DNA of 64,000 bases from Coenobita brevimanus (lineage: Eukaryota; Arthropoda; Malacostraca; Decapoda; Coenobitidae): NCBI GenBank assembly GCA_032717465.1, contig CM064715.1:33356112-33420111 (forward strand), in the 5' to 3' direction. Position 1 is the stretch's first letter, and each line of letters opens with the position of its first letter. Below are positions 32,138 to 43,451 of the stretch, piece after piece. A program made the position numbers and the translations under genes. Under the pieces are notes generated by a model. That model did not search any database, had not been told where the DNA came from, and was given only the letters and a program-made list of their open reading frames with translations.

Positions 32138-34528
32138 ATGCAGAGAAGTATTGAGCATTTCTAAACTGGGAAACGATTATTAGATGAAACTGAGCTATCT
32201 GCATCAAATGCCAAAAGACAAAGTCAGTTTGCTGCTGATACTAGTTCCCCACATCCCTTCGATGGAGAGGAAAATGTGTGGCTAGATGACATAGGTAAAT
32301 CAGAATCTGAGGGAGATGATGACAACATAGTTGATGAAGAAAATGTTGCAGCAACATATGAAATACCCACAGAACAAGGAGCAAAATGTAAGTTAATTTA
32401 TGAGTCTCCGGGATCCTCTGACATCAGAGGTGGAAGAACTGAAGAGCCCAAACAACCAAAATTGTCAACATTTCCCAGCACAGAGTTTGGCAAAAACAGA
32501 TGGGCTTTTTGGGCCAGATGGTATGAACTGTACCCATGGTTTGAGTATTCAGTTAGTCAGGATGCAGCTTTCTGTTTCAGTTGTAGCTTGTTCCCTGTTC
32601 CTAGCCGAACCATGTCAGAATATACCTTCACAATGACAGGTAAAACAAAGCAATAGAGAAAGACTGATCATGGATTTGAACAGCATGAGTGAAGTGATAA
32701 TCACAAGGCCACATCTTGTGCATGGAAAGATTTTCAATCCCAGTTAGAATCAGGAAAGAGCATCAATATTGCATTAGTTTCGGCATATGAAAAACAGATA
32801 AAAGAAAACAGGCATTATGCGAATTAAGTTGGAAAAATGCTGTGCCTATCAGCAAGACCGAAAATTCCAAGAACAGGTCACAGGGAGACAGTGGAAGCAG
32901 CAATAGAGGCAATTTTCTTGAAATATTGGAGCTAGTCAGTGAACTATAACAGTATTGTAAAACACAGAGTGACAGGAATACATAGTATAAAGTATACAAG
33001 CCCGCAGATCCAAAATGGAATGATAGAGATTCTTGCTTGCATTATAAAAGATGAAATATGCAAAGCACTGCATGTCAGCACTGAATACTCAGTAATGGTG
33101 GATGAAAACAGAGACATCATTGGGAAAGGACAGCTGTGACTTTTTGTAAGGTGTCATTTCCAAAATAATATGCATGAAGGATTTCTGGGTTTTGCCCAGT
33201 TGTATGAATGTAATACCAAGTATCTGAAGGAGAAAAGGATTCATATACTTTAATCTTGCATCATAGATAGAAAGAATTGCGCAGGACAAACTTATGATGG
33301 AGCCTCTGTGATGAGTGGTGTGAATAAAGGTGTTCAGGTATCATTTAAAGAAGATTCTCCAAGAGCCGAGTACACTCACTGCTACAACCATGGACTGAAT
33401 GTAGCCACTGACGATTGTGTTAAGTCTATCAAACTGGCTGATAAATTCTTTGGTTTTCTTGAGACTCTCTATGTTTTCATGTCTTTGCATGCGCCTCATA
33501 AGTTGTTTGCTAAAAATTAAGAAGAAATGTATCCTGGAAAGCAGGTGATGAAGATGAAGAAACAAAGTGGCACAGGATGGTCATGCCAGTACTTACTGTA
33601 TCTTGTAAACTCCTTCTAGATACACTTCCTGCATTTATGGCAACTCTGAAAGTAATAGCTGAGACACAGGAAAACGTGCCCTTGATGCCAACTGATTACT
33701 CAAGAATATTGATCATATTATAGGTATCTCAACTGTCATGTTCACCAGCATTTTGCAGAAAACATAGTTCTTATCTGTTATCCTGCAGTCTCCATCGCTT
33801 CAGCTGTAAGTTGCAGTAGACATGGTTTAGACAGTTGAGGAAGACTTGGCTTCCTACAGAATTGAGGAATGCTGGGATGAACTGTGGGTGAAAGCTGAAG
33901 GTGTTTGAAAGCAAATTTATGTACCTGTTGAAGATCCAACCCAGAAAATGAGGACTAGACTCGCTAGACATCTGCAGGACAGCATAGTTCTGGAGTCAGC
34001 CTACCAACAAAACACAGAAGATAGCCATGATTCACTTGAGAAGAAGTACTGTGTGGACCAGTACAACGAAGTATTAGATAGAATCTTACTTGCAGAAGTG
34101 TACTCAAGGTTCAGTGATGCCAGTAAAAAGTTGTTCAAATCAATGTCTGTATTAGATCCATGTAGCTCAAAGTTTCTTCATTTTGGCACTTTTAAACCTA
34201 TTTCCGAACAGTACCTAGACGTAGAGTTGCGGCGAGCAAGAAGACTTGTGGAAAAGAAGAAAAATGAGGGCTTATTGTTAATAACCTAGCTGAACTTTCA
34301 CCTTCCATGAGTCCATATAAGGAGGCATTCCCAGATCTCTTTAAGCTCATTAATATTTCGCTGCAACTGCCACCAACCTCAGCATCATGGGAGAGGAGTT
34401 TCTCCTCAGTGCGACTCATAAAAGCTACCTATGAAGCATCATGTCTGACACCAGACTATCATCACTTGGAGTTACTGGGATTCATTCCAACAGAGCAAAA
34501 GAAATTGTCATGGAATGTTTTGTTTTGA
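32138..34528 (+). pseudogene. hAT-type transposase, ZMYM/TTF-finger class, decayed
   Basis: Fragments of one gene in several frames. 32276-32656: an acidic region then QPKLSTFPSTEFGKNRWAFW and YSVSQDAAFCFSCSLF, the TTF-type finger found at the start of ZMYM1-like hAT proteins. Around 33286-33520: GQTYDGASVMSGVN and YTHCYNHGLN, part of the RNase H-like core. 33948-34289: helical insertion. 34307-34528: SASWERSFSSVRLIK, the hAT C-terminal dimerisation motif. Many stops and frameshifts (for example a TAA soon after the first ATG). Terminal inverted repeats not found; 31847-32137 and 34529-34772 hold nothing I can name. Confidence 0.8.
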
Positions 34529-34825
34529 TGTCTGCACAGAAACATAATAACATAGATTAGAGCTATTTTGAGATATGTTTAACTGTAGTTGTTTGTGAGG
34601 TTCAGTGGTATATGAAAATCTAGATTTAATGCTATTGTGATATAATTAACATACTGTCCATTAGTATGTAAATCAATTCCACTTGCCACATATGAAAATA
34701 TAATTGAAATGTGATTACAAGGTACATATTTGCAAACCTACGTAAATACATGCGTATTGTCTATATATTGCCAGACGCCTTAATCCCTTGAGGGGTGGCC
34801 ACAAATAAAGAGCCTCCATGTGGCC

Positions 34826-35622
34826 CTATCCTCGCAGTTTCATTTCCATCTCGTTAGCCCACACCCCCTCTCTCATATACCTCCCCACTCCATCCCTCCA
34901 CCTCATTCTCGGCCTCCCCCTCCCTCTTCCCCCCTCCACGTCACTTTCGTACACTCTCCTTGTTAGTCTCTCTCTCTCCATTCTCACCACTTGGCCAAAC
35001 CACCTCAGTGAATTTCTCCTAACGACTTCTATCACATTTACATCCACACCACAATACTCCATCACCTTCTATTTTGTCAGTCAGTCATTCCATGTAACTC
35101 CACATGCTCCTCTTATATAACTGATTTCCGCTGCTCTCACCCTTGTGTCCTTTGAACATGGTGGAAGCTTCACTTCCATACGTTAGGGCTGGTATTACAA
35201 TGCTATCATCCAGCGACTTTTGTACTTCCATGCTCACTTCCTTATTTCTTATGTCTGCTTTCAAAGAACCAGCAACCCGTCGTTCCGGTAGTACCATTCG
35301 AAGTATGTCATCCTCCAGACTTCCATCCTTACTCATCACACTGCCCAAGTACTTAAATGCACTCACATCTTCGATTTCCTCATCATATAGCCTTACTCTA
35401 CATTCAGTGACTGTTTTTCTCGAAGACCATAACTTTACTCTTCCCTACATTCTCCTTTAGATTCCGTTTCTTGCACGCTCTCCCAAACTCATTCACCAAG
35501 CCTTGCAGTTCCTCTTCGTCTTCACCTAACAGTACAGTATCATCTGAAACTGCAGGAAGAAAGAATGTGAGGGAAAATGAGAATATAAATGACAGGGAAA
35601 AAGAAGACAAAATAAAGAACAA
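34826..35622 (-). pseudogene. RTE copy 2, RT C-terminal part
   Basis: Frames at 35404-35622, 35085-35366 and 34826-35065 encode the post-catalytic RTE region: DDTVLLGEDEEELQGLVNEF, FKYLGSVMSKDGSLEDD, LTYGSEAST, NSLRWFGQVVRM and RGRPRMRWRDG. They match copy 1 in order. Frameshifts between each. The remainder of the RT lies beyond the A-rich LINE at 39050 onward. Confidence 0.8.
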
Positions 35623-38600
35623 AGTTACTCATAAAACAAATGAAAATAGAAAACATAGCAGTATAGAGTATCAAAATTATGGTAAAAATATTAAAATTTT
35701 GTATGCAAATTGTAGAGGAATTAAAGAAAAACAAGTAAGTTTAAGAGAAGTGACAAACAAAATAGACCCAGAAATTATAGTACTTAATGAAACGTTCTTG
35801 AGAAGAGGAGAAGTGGTGAAGTTAGAAGGATATAATAATAACAGAGAAAATAAGGTGGGTGGAGGAATAGAAATTATGGTCAAAATAAATTCACAGTTAA
35901 ACACAGTAAAAATCAGTGAGGAAACAGAAGATATAGAAGAAATGACAGTAAGAATAGAAACCAGAAAAAGAGCACTGAATGTAATTAGTGTATATGGAAG
36001 AACAGAAGGAAGGGTGACAAACAATAAAATTAGGGAACAGTTTCAGTATCTCAAAGAACACATTAGAAACATAGAAAAAGTGGGTGAAGATTATATAATA
36101 ATTGGAGACTTAAACGCAAAAATAGGAAATCAGGAGGATGGTATAGTTGGAAATAATGTAGGGAAAAATGAAGCAGGCAAAGCACTGATCCAAATGGTAG
36201 AAAATGTTAAAGGTGTAATTGTAAATGGAACAGAAAAATGTAAAGGTAAATGGACAAGAGTAAACACAAGAAATAATGAGGAAAAATCTATATTAGATTA
36301 TGTGATAACGAATAGGAGTGTATACGAGGACATAATAGATATGAATATAGATGAGGAAGGAATGTACAAGCTAACGAAATACAAAAACAAAGAAGTTAAA
36401 GAAACAGATCATAATACAATATTAATAGCAATGGATGATAAAATGAAAGAAGTAAGGAATGACTATGTAAAACAGTGGTACTTTAAAAAAGAAGGAGGAT
36501 GGGAAAAGTTTAAAGAAATGACAGAGAAAAATGAAATTTTTGAGAGGATGTGGAAAAAAGTAAACTACCAAGAACAAAGTGTTGAAACTGAGTGGAATAA
36601 GTGGAAGAAAGTAGTGTATAATATACTGGATAAAGCATTTGGGAAAATAAGAATGTCAAAAAGGGTTAAACCAGGAATAGATAACAGGGTGAAGATATTA
36701 ATGGAAAGAAAAAGGAAGATAAGGAAACAAATAAGAAAAGATAACAATAAAACCAGAAAAGCAAACTTTATAACAGAAAGAAAAGAGATTGAGCAAAATA
36801 TAGCAAAATATATAAATGAAAATGAGGAAAGAAGAATAGAAGAAATTAGTAATCGGCTTAATGATAAAAGAAATAATAGTGATACTGCCCCAGTGGCAGT
36901 ATGTAGTAAGAGATAAAGATGGAAGTGATATAAGAAACCCAGAAAAGATAAAAGAAAGAGTTACAGAATACTATAAAGAGATATACAAAACAAATGACTT
37001 AACAAAAGGATATGAGGAATACACAGACTGCTTAGAGAGTATGATCAGAGAATGTTGGATGTACGAAAACAAGGAAGAGGAAAAATTAAGTGAGGAAGAG
37101 GTGAAAATGGTAATAACAAAGTTAAAGACTGGTAAAGCAACTGGCCCAGATAAAATTAGCAATGAAATGATTAAAAGATGTGGGAAAAGTATGAAGGATT
37201 CAATAATAAGAATGTTGATGAAAATATATGATAGAGAAATAATACCAAATGAATGGCACAAGGCATACATAAAAAATATATATAAGGGAAAAGGTAACAA
37301 GAAAGATTTAAACAATTATAGAGGACTGATACTGAACTCACACCTGATGAAAATGATGGAGAAAATAATAGAAATGAAGGAGACAGAAAAGCTGGAGAAT
37401 ATGAGTGATTACCAGTGCGGGGCAAGGAAACGAAAATAAGTAAGGGAACATCATTTTTTTATAAGAAATATTATTGAAGAAGCACAACAGAAAAAGAAAG
37501 AAATAACAGCAGTATATTTTGATGTATCAAAGTGCTTTGACAAAATGGTATTAAAGGAAGTAATGAAGGAGTTATGGCTAAAGGGAATAAAGGGTAAAAA
37601 CTGGAGAATGATATATGAAATTAATATGAAAAATGAATTGATACCTATGACAGAAATTGGAGAATGTAAAGGAGTGTATGTACAGGAGATGATAAGACAG
37701 GGATCAGTGCTAGGGGCCAAAATAAGTTCAATAACTATGGATTCACTAAGCAGAATGATGAGGGAAAAAGAAAGTAATTGGAAAATAGGAAATGTAAGGA
37801 TAAGCCCATTAATATTTCAAGATGATATCATGGCAATAGAGGAAAATTACAAAATACAGGATACAATAAACACAATTGAAGTATTTCTAAAATTAAAAAG
37901 ACTAGAAATTAATGAACATAAAACAAAGCAATCAGCATTAGTAGGCAAGGGAAAAACAGTAAAAATAAATGGTAAAGAAATTGTAAGAACACAAAGTCAT
38001 AAGTACCTGGGAATAATTATACAAGAAAAAGGGAAACAGAATATTAAAGTGGAAAATATGATAAATAAAGCAAGGGTAGCGGCAAATGAATGTATTAACA
38101 TCATAAATAGAAAAGAACTGAAAAAAAGTAGAATTAAAATAGGGCTAAAATTATTTAATACTTGTGTATTACCGATAATGTTGTTTGGAGGGGAAAGTGG
38201 GAAAACATTAAGAGAAAAAGAAAAGAAAGCTCTAAATAATGTTCAGACTCAGTACTTAACAAAATTAATCAAGGTACCAAGGACAACACCGAAATGTGCT
38301 TTATTAAATGAAACACAGGAAGTAAAAATAGAACACAAAATTAATCAAAGAAAACTTGAATATTACATTGAACTCAAGAATAGGGAAGAAGACGTTGTTG
38401 AAGTAAAGATGAGAAAACATTGTGAAGATTTTGAAAGAGAGTACGTGAGAGAAATAAAAGGCATTAAAGAAAAGTACAACATACCTGAAGACTTAGAAAC
38501 ATTAGAAGAGAGAGTGGCAAAAAGGGTAATAAAAGAAAAAATAATGACAAAAAATAAAGAAGAAATTTGTGAAGACATGAGAAAAGGGAGTAAGACAAAG

Positions 38601-38960
38601 GAATCAGTGGAACAAGAAATAGGCCAACAGAGATACCTAGAGGAAATAGAGTTTGAAAGCGCAAAGATTATATTTTTTATTCGAACCAGAATGCTAGAAG
38701 TGAAGGAAAATTATAAGAAAAAGTATGAGCCTAACCTTATATGTGACATGTGCCAAGAAGAGAATGAAAATCAGCATCATTTATTTATATGTGAAGCATA
38801 CGAAGATTTAACAAACGACATTAAAGGAAAAGAATCAATAACAGAAATACTAAAACAAAATGAATTACAGGTTGTAGCAAATACAGTGGGCAGAATAATG
38901 AAACGAAGAGAAGTAATTATGAATATAAGGAGCAACATAGAAATGAACAACAGAGACTGA
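35561..38960 (+). pseudogene. A-rich LINE endonuclease-reverse transcriptase
   Basis: Nearly complete. Endonuclease: LYANCRGIKEKQVSLREV, VLNETFL, IIGDLNAKIGN, LDYVITNR, ETDHNTILIAMD. Long Lys/Glu/Asn-rich linker. RT: GKATGPDKISNEMIK, NNYRGLILNS, DYQCGARKRK, the A-motif AVYFDVSKCFDKM, RQGSVLGAKISSIT, and a catalytic motif FQDDIMAIEEN, with Gln at the second position. Then LPIMLFGGES and a C-terminal CDMCQEENENQHHLFIC, a C-X2-C...H-X4-C finger. Breaks: one frameshift at about 36890 and one in-frame TAA at 37437-37439. The 5' start is unclear because the open frame from 35471 begins in RTE sequence. I cannot place the clade with confidence. Confidence 0.85.
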
Positions 38961-39049
38961 GAAAAAATAAATAAAAAAAATAAAAATAAAAATAAATAAA
39001 TAAATAAGCCATCTTGTTTAAAGACAAGAACTCCCGGATGGGAGTAGGC
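35561..39049 (+). mobile_element. A-rich LINE inserted head-on into RTE copy 2
   Basis: Between two RTE pieces lies a plus-strand LINE whose coding strand is extremely A-rich. The left junction falls within the RTE catalytic motif region (after about 35549-35560) and the right junction just after a (CAA)n stretch at about 39049. The 3' UTR after 38960 is (AAAAT)n-like, then CCATCTTGTTTAAAGACAAG (stem-loop CTTGT/ACAAG), CCCGGATGGG (stem-loop), AGTAGGCGCC and (AAC)n. The RTE target itself reads AACAGCAACACC in copy 1, so the (AAC)n may be part target, part tail. Confidence 0.82.
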
Positions 39050-39884
39050 GCCAACAACAACAACAAGAAGTTTCCAAATGTTTCCATCTCTCATTAGGGC
39101 CTCCCCAACATCCACTACCCTACCTTGTATATCTTTTATCATCCAATTCATATTCAGACTGAACAACCATGGAGACATGACAGATCCCTGTTTCAATCCA
39201 ACATTCAGATAGAAAAAAACTCATTCAGGTCGCCGTCCTCACGGACTGCAGCCTTAGCGCCCTCATATATACTCTTTACGTCATTTAACAGTTTCTCATT
39301 TACTCCGTTCATTTTTAATATTTTCCACCTTCCTAGTCTATCCACTCTGTCTCCAAATCCATGAAGTCTCCATACAGCTTCTCTCCCTTCTCTAGAAAGT
39401 TTTCCAATAAAGATCTAAGGATGAATATCTGATCTACACAACGTCTTCTTTTCCTAAAACCTCCTTGTTCTTTTCCAACTAATTCCTCTGTTATTTCCCT
39501 AACTCTCTCAATAAGTATCTTACCACATAGTTTTCCTATTACACTAAGAAGACAAATTCCCCTGTGATTACCACACAATTCGTTTTCCCCTTTTCCTTTG
39601 AATAGGGGAATAAAATACCTGACTTCCATTCACCTGGGACTCTTCCTTCCTCCCAGGCCAATCTGCACATCTTCCATAGCCATTATGCTGCTATCTTTCC
39701 ACCATGCCTCGTCATTTCACCACACACTCCGTCAACTCCTGAGGCTTCCCCATTTTGACTTTCTTCATTGGTTCCACTACTTCCATCCTACTGATCTCTT
39801 CCTCCCTTATCACCTCACTCCTCCTCCCAGCCATTTCCCAGTCACTTTTATTCGCATTACTTTCATTCTCTATGTTTAACAGTT
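39050..39884 (-). pseudogene. RTE copy 2, middle RT part
   Basis: Frames at 39050-39196 (KQGSVMSPWLFSLNMNWM, an intact B-motif), 39333-39629 (IPLFKGKGENELCGNHRGIC, EQGGFRKRRRCVDQI, GDFMDLE) and 39712-39884 (EEISRMEVVEPMKKVKMGK). They match the copy 1 RT in order. Interrupted on the right by the piggyBac-like remnant. Confidence 0.8.
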
Positions 39885-40191
39885 CCTTAGCCGGCGGCGG
39901 AATTATATATAGACTGTGCAAAAACTACTGAAATATTGCGGGGAGACTACATAATTATAGACACTTCTCCAAAAATTGTCCCCTGTAAATCATAGCAGAG
40001 ACTATATATAGTCGGCAATGTGTAAGTGTCCTAGAGCCTCAAATATCCCTAACTGGCAACGTACAGGTAACAGGTGAATTATATGAGGTTGCTCACTTAG
40101 TGACTCAATCAGTCTGTTCCCAGCTCCTAGAAGGAACACAACATTCTTTTGTTTCTCCTGTATACCTGAGTTTCTAATTTTCTTTTGATAT

Positions 40192-40670
40192 TTGGATATT
40201 GTAGACATAATCATGTCCCACACAGCGAGGAACATTATTAATGATGAGAACTCATTTATTCTAGATCAGGATTTGGATGATGATATTATTGATGATATAT
40301 TAGCCGTGATTCTACATCACACAGTGGTGGTAATGACACTGATAGTGGTGATGAATCACAGCTTGAGACTGCAGAGGAGTCAGATGATAATCTGTCAAGT
40401 GCAGAAGTTGATGATAATGATGACAGTCCAGTTGGGTGGTTGAGTCATTCTCCATTTAGTAGAGAACGATTGCCATTTACTTGAGATACAAGGGTCAAAG
40501 TAGTTTTGCAAAATCCTCAGGACCCACTTGAGATTTTTATGTCTTTTGTAGACCGGGATATAAATGAACATATAGTGAGAGAAGCAAACAAATATGCTGC
40601 CAAGGTCTGTGAAGAAAAGAGAAGGGAGGGGAAAATGATGAGAAAACATAGAGATCTGATGTGGAACTAA
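40192..40670 (+). pseudogene. piggyBac transposase N-terminal fragment
   Basis: In shifting plus-strand frames: an Asp-rich acidic start (ILDQDLDDDIIDD), a Ser/Asp/Glu-rich stretch (DTDSGDESQLETAEESDDN), SPFSRERLPFT, then DPLEIFMSFVDRDINEHIV and EANKYAA. The acidic leader followed by 'DPLxxF..FxxxxxxxIVxxTNxYA' is the signature at the start of piggyBac-type transposases. The catalytic DDD core is absent. Confidence 0.7.
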
Positions 40671-40822
40671 ACACATGTTGGGGAGATGTATATCGTTTTG
40701 GATTAGACATTTTACAAGGCATAGAAAAGAAGCCTACAGTCTACTCATACCACTCCACTAACCAGATGCTTGCAACACCCTTTTTGCTATGTTAATGAAA
40801 TAATGCAACTGTTCAACATTGT

Positions 40823-41144
40823 GGTAGAGTCTATATATATATTATGTTAAACCCTTACATGCGGTGGTGTCTATACATAGATTATGTTCAAACTTTACGG
40901 ACAGTAGAGTCTATATATAGCTTATGTTAAAACCGCACATGCAGTAGAGTCTATATATAGATTATATTAAAACCTTACATGTGTTAGAGTCTATATATAC
41001 AGTAGATTATGTTAAAACCTTACATGCGGTAGAGTCTATATATAGATTATATTAAAACCTTACATGTGTTAGAGTCTATATATACAGTAAATTATGTTAA
41101 AACCTTACATGCGGTAGAGTCTATATATAGATTGCTAAAACCTT
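40823..41144 (+). repeat. Eight ~41-bp tandem repeats with TCTATATATAGA core
   Basis: Units of the form GTAGAGTCTATATATAGATT followed by ATGTTAAAACCTTACATGCG. Eight units, the last truncated; units 4+5 and 6+7 are near-identical pairs, so part of the array grew by 85-bp steps. The core is palindromic. It occupies the right subterminal region of the piggyBac-like remnant. Confidence 0.85.
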
Positions 41145-41260
41145 AATAATGCAATGGAACTATATTTGTGTTCCATTCTTGTGGTTAGGGGCATCTATAT
41201 GAAGATTTTTATTTTTTATCAGGTGCTTCTCAGCAACTGCTGACAATGGCTAAAGGTTAA

Positions 41261-42365
41261 ATGTTCTCTCCATATAGCCTACTCACTTTTTCTCCCTTCT
41301 CCACTATCAATCTACTTTCTTATATTTCACCCCCCTACTAACTCCTTTATCACCCATTCTAACTCTCCTTACCTCCTTCAAGAACATTTTCTTACATTCC
41401 TTCAACTTTACACTCAGATTCCTTCCAAATTCCTCATCAACTCTCCTCTTACTCTCTCTTACTAATCTGTTAACTTCTGCTTTCCTCTGTACATATTGCT
41501 TTGTCTTCCGTCACTCAACTTCCTCCTTGTCTCTGCTTCCCATCCACTCATTATGTGCCTTCTTCTTTTGAACCACAGCTTGTCTCAACTCTTCATTCCA
41601 CCATGCTGTTCCTTGCACCCGCTTTCGTCTTCTCTTTACCTCACACACCACCTCCCATGCTGCACACATTTCTTCTGAGAATATCTTGCACACATCTTCC
41701 ACCTCCCCCTTCTCCTCCAGATCATATTTACCCAACCGCTCCTCCATTTCTCCTTTATATTTTGCCTTTTTTCCATCTTCTTGCAACCTTTCTACCCTCC
41801 TCTTATGGATTGCTTCCTCCTGTCCTTCCTTCTTTCAATTGCTTCATTGCATTTGTACACTGAATTTCATTGCCACCAAATGGTTGTCAGAAAGTCCCCT
41901 TCCCGAACCTCTGTATGCCCTTGCATCCATTGCAATACACATATTCAGTCATTGCCTTCCTTTCATTCAGTTCACCACCCACCCCTTTCATCACTCGCCA
42001 CGTACACCTGTGGATCATTTGGTGCCTAAAGAGGGTATTGGCTGTCACCAACCCCCTACCAACTACTTCATCCAACTTAACATTCCTTGCTTTTCCATTC
42101 ATATCTCCAATCAAAAACACTCTCTCATTCCTCTCAATCTTTTCCATGCACGCTTCCACATTTGCCAAGAACTCATTTTTCACTCTGCTTGCATTATCTT
42201 GCGTTGGCCATACACACGCGCAATCGCCCACGTTTGTATTCCTACCTTCAGTCTTATGTTCGCAGTCCTTGATCCAACTGATCCATACTCCCCTATCTTC
42301 TCCGTCTATGTCTTGTACACAAGAATACATTCACCTACTTTTACTCTCTCATTTTCACCTACTTC
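41261..42365 (-). pseudogene. RTE copy 2, endonuclease and linker
   Basis: Frames at 41511-41786 (GTAWWNEELRQAVVQKKKAH) and 41887-42330 (VFLIGDMNGKARNVKLDEVV, HQMIHRCTWRVMKGV) match the copy 1 endonuclease and linker. GDMNGK retains an active-site motif. Several frame breaks; 5'-truncated near 42365. Confidence 0.78.
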
Positions 42366-42471
42366 CGGTTGGCTTTTAATGCTTGTTTACTTTGTGCCAA
42401 TTATTGCCGAATGTGATAGGAACAAGTAACGACATCCTTCAGCAAGGCGGAGAAATATTGTTTTTGAGCTC

Positions 42472-42512
<41 letters not shown>

Positions 42513-42529
42513 CTTACCTACATTATTGT

Positions 42530-43440
42530 TCTTCCATAATTGCATCTTAACAGGAATAAGTAGAGCTCGTACTGTCCCGTGTATTAAATCACTCTTATCA
42601 TACGTATTCTTCAATTTGTGAATTGTTTTGGCACACAATATTTCATTCAGTAGTGCATTCCACTGATCAATTGTCCTATTTGGGAAACTGAATTTCCTTA
42701 CACTTTTTATGTATTTTTTTTTTACAGTGTCCTCTTGCTGATGCTTTCCCATAGGTTATCTACTCATTTATATCTGTTTTCTCTTTCCCTGAGACGCATT
42801 TTATAGCATAATCATGTCTCCTCTTTTCCTTCTCTCCTGTAATGTTAGTAGATTCAATTTTTCTAGCCTTTCTTCGTAGCTTATATCCCTTAAACTTGGT
42901 ACCCATCTTGTAGTAGCCGTTGAACTTTTTTCAGTCTTATCTAGGTGTTTTATGAGATGAATATTCCAAACGACTGATGCATACTCCAGAGTTGGTCGGA
43001 TGAATGATTATTCTCGTCTGTTACTTACCCACCTGTTTGTTTATCTGTCTGTGTTGTGTATTTCTGTATATATCTGTCTCTTTGCTGTACTTATACGTCT
43101 AACTATCAGTTTGGCTATCTGTCTCTCCTACTGTACCTTTTGTCTATCTTTTCGATATTTTATTTCAACCTTATATTTTTCAGCTTGTCTTCATTTATGT
43201 ATGTGAATGCTATTCTCATATTTGCATGCAGTGTATACATGTTCCGTACCTTCTCACTGATGTGGTCAGCCGGAGATAGTCTGTTATTAATAATCACTCC
43301 TAGGTCCTTCTCTCTTTCTGATATCTATAGGGATGAACTTCGTAATTTGTAATCCCAATCTGGTCTTTTTCCACTTTTACCAAACATAATTACATGACAC
43401 TTGTCCACATTGAATTCCATTTGCCAGTTATTGCTCCATT
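42530..43440 (-). pseudogene. LINE C RT thumb and C-terminal domain
   Basis: Fragments in several frames: WQMEFNVDKCHVIMFGKS, EKDLGVIINNRLSPADHIS, and finally KSVRKFSFPNRTIDQWNALL and ELKNTYDK-like text at 42530-42752. The 'F..R....WN.LP' C-terminus is standard for CR1/Jockey LINEs. Region 43000-43200 has CTGT-rich low-complexity sequence. Confidence 0.72.
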
Positions 43441-43451
43441 CGTTTCGTTTC

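Larger units (their letters stand above)
39885..41256 (+). mobile_element. piggyBac-like remnant in RTE copy 2
   Basis: Flanking RTE sequence can be joined across it by comparison with copy 1. The right edge is followed by TTAA (41257-41260), the piggyBac target. The ends share an inverted CCTT(T)AGCC: CCTTAGCC at 39885 and GGCTAAAGG ending 41256. The left flank no longer reads TTAA exactly. Size about 1.37 kb, so it is a deletion derivative: only the transposase N-terminus remains, then a 41-bp repeat array. Confidence 0.72.
34773..42365 (-). mobile_element. RTE-type LINE copy 2, split by two younger insertions
   Basis: Three pieces of one RTE copy read right to left: 41261-42365 (endonuclease and linker), 39050-39884 (early RT) and 34773-35560 (late RT and 3' end). 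The pieces align in order to copy 1 at 25343-28466 and each break resumes where the last stopped. The first interruption is the A-rich LINE, the second the piggyBac-like remnant. 5'-truncated at about 42365. The 3' end carries the same GC-rich segment (GCCAGACGCCTTAATCCCTTG) as copy 1. More diverged than copy 1, as its age requires. Confidence 0.85.

Noticed and set aside
40823..41144. Possible CRISPR-like array
   Set aside because: Units are contiguous tandem repeats without unique spacers, in a eukaryotic transposon remnant.
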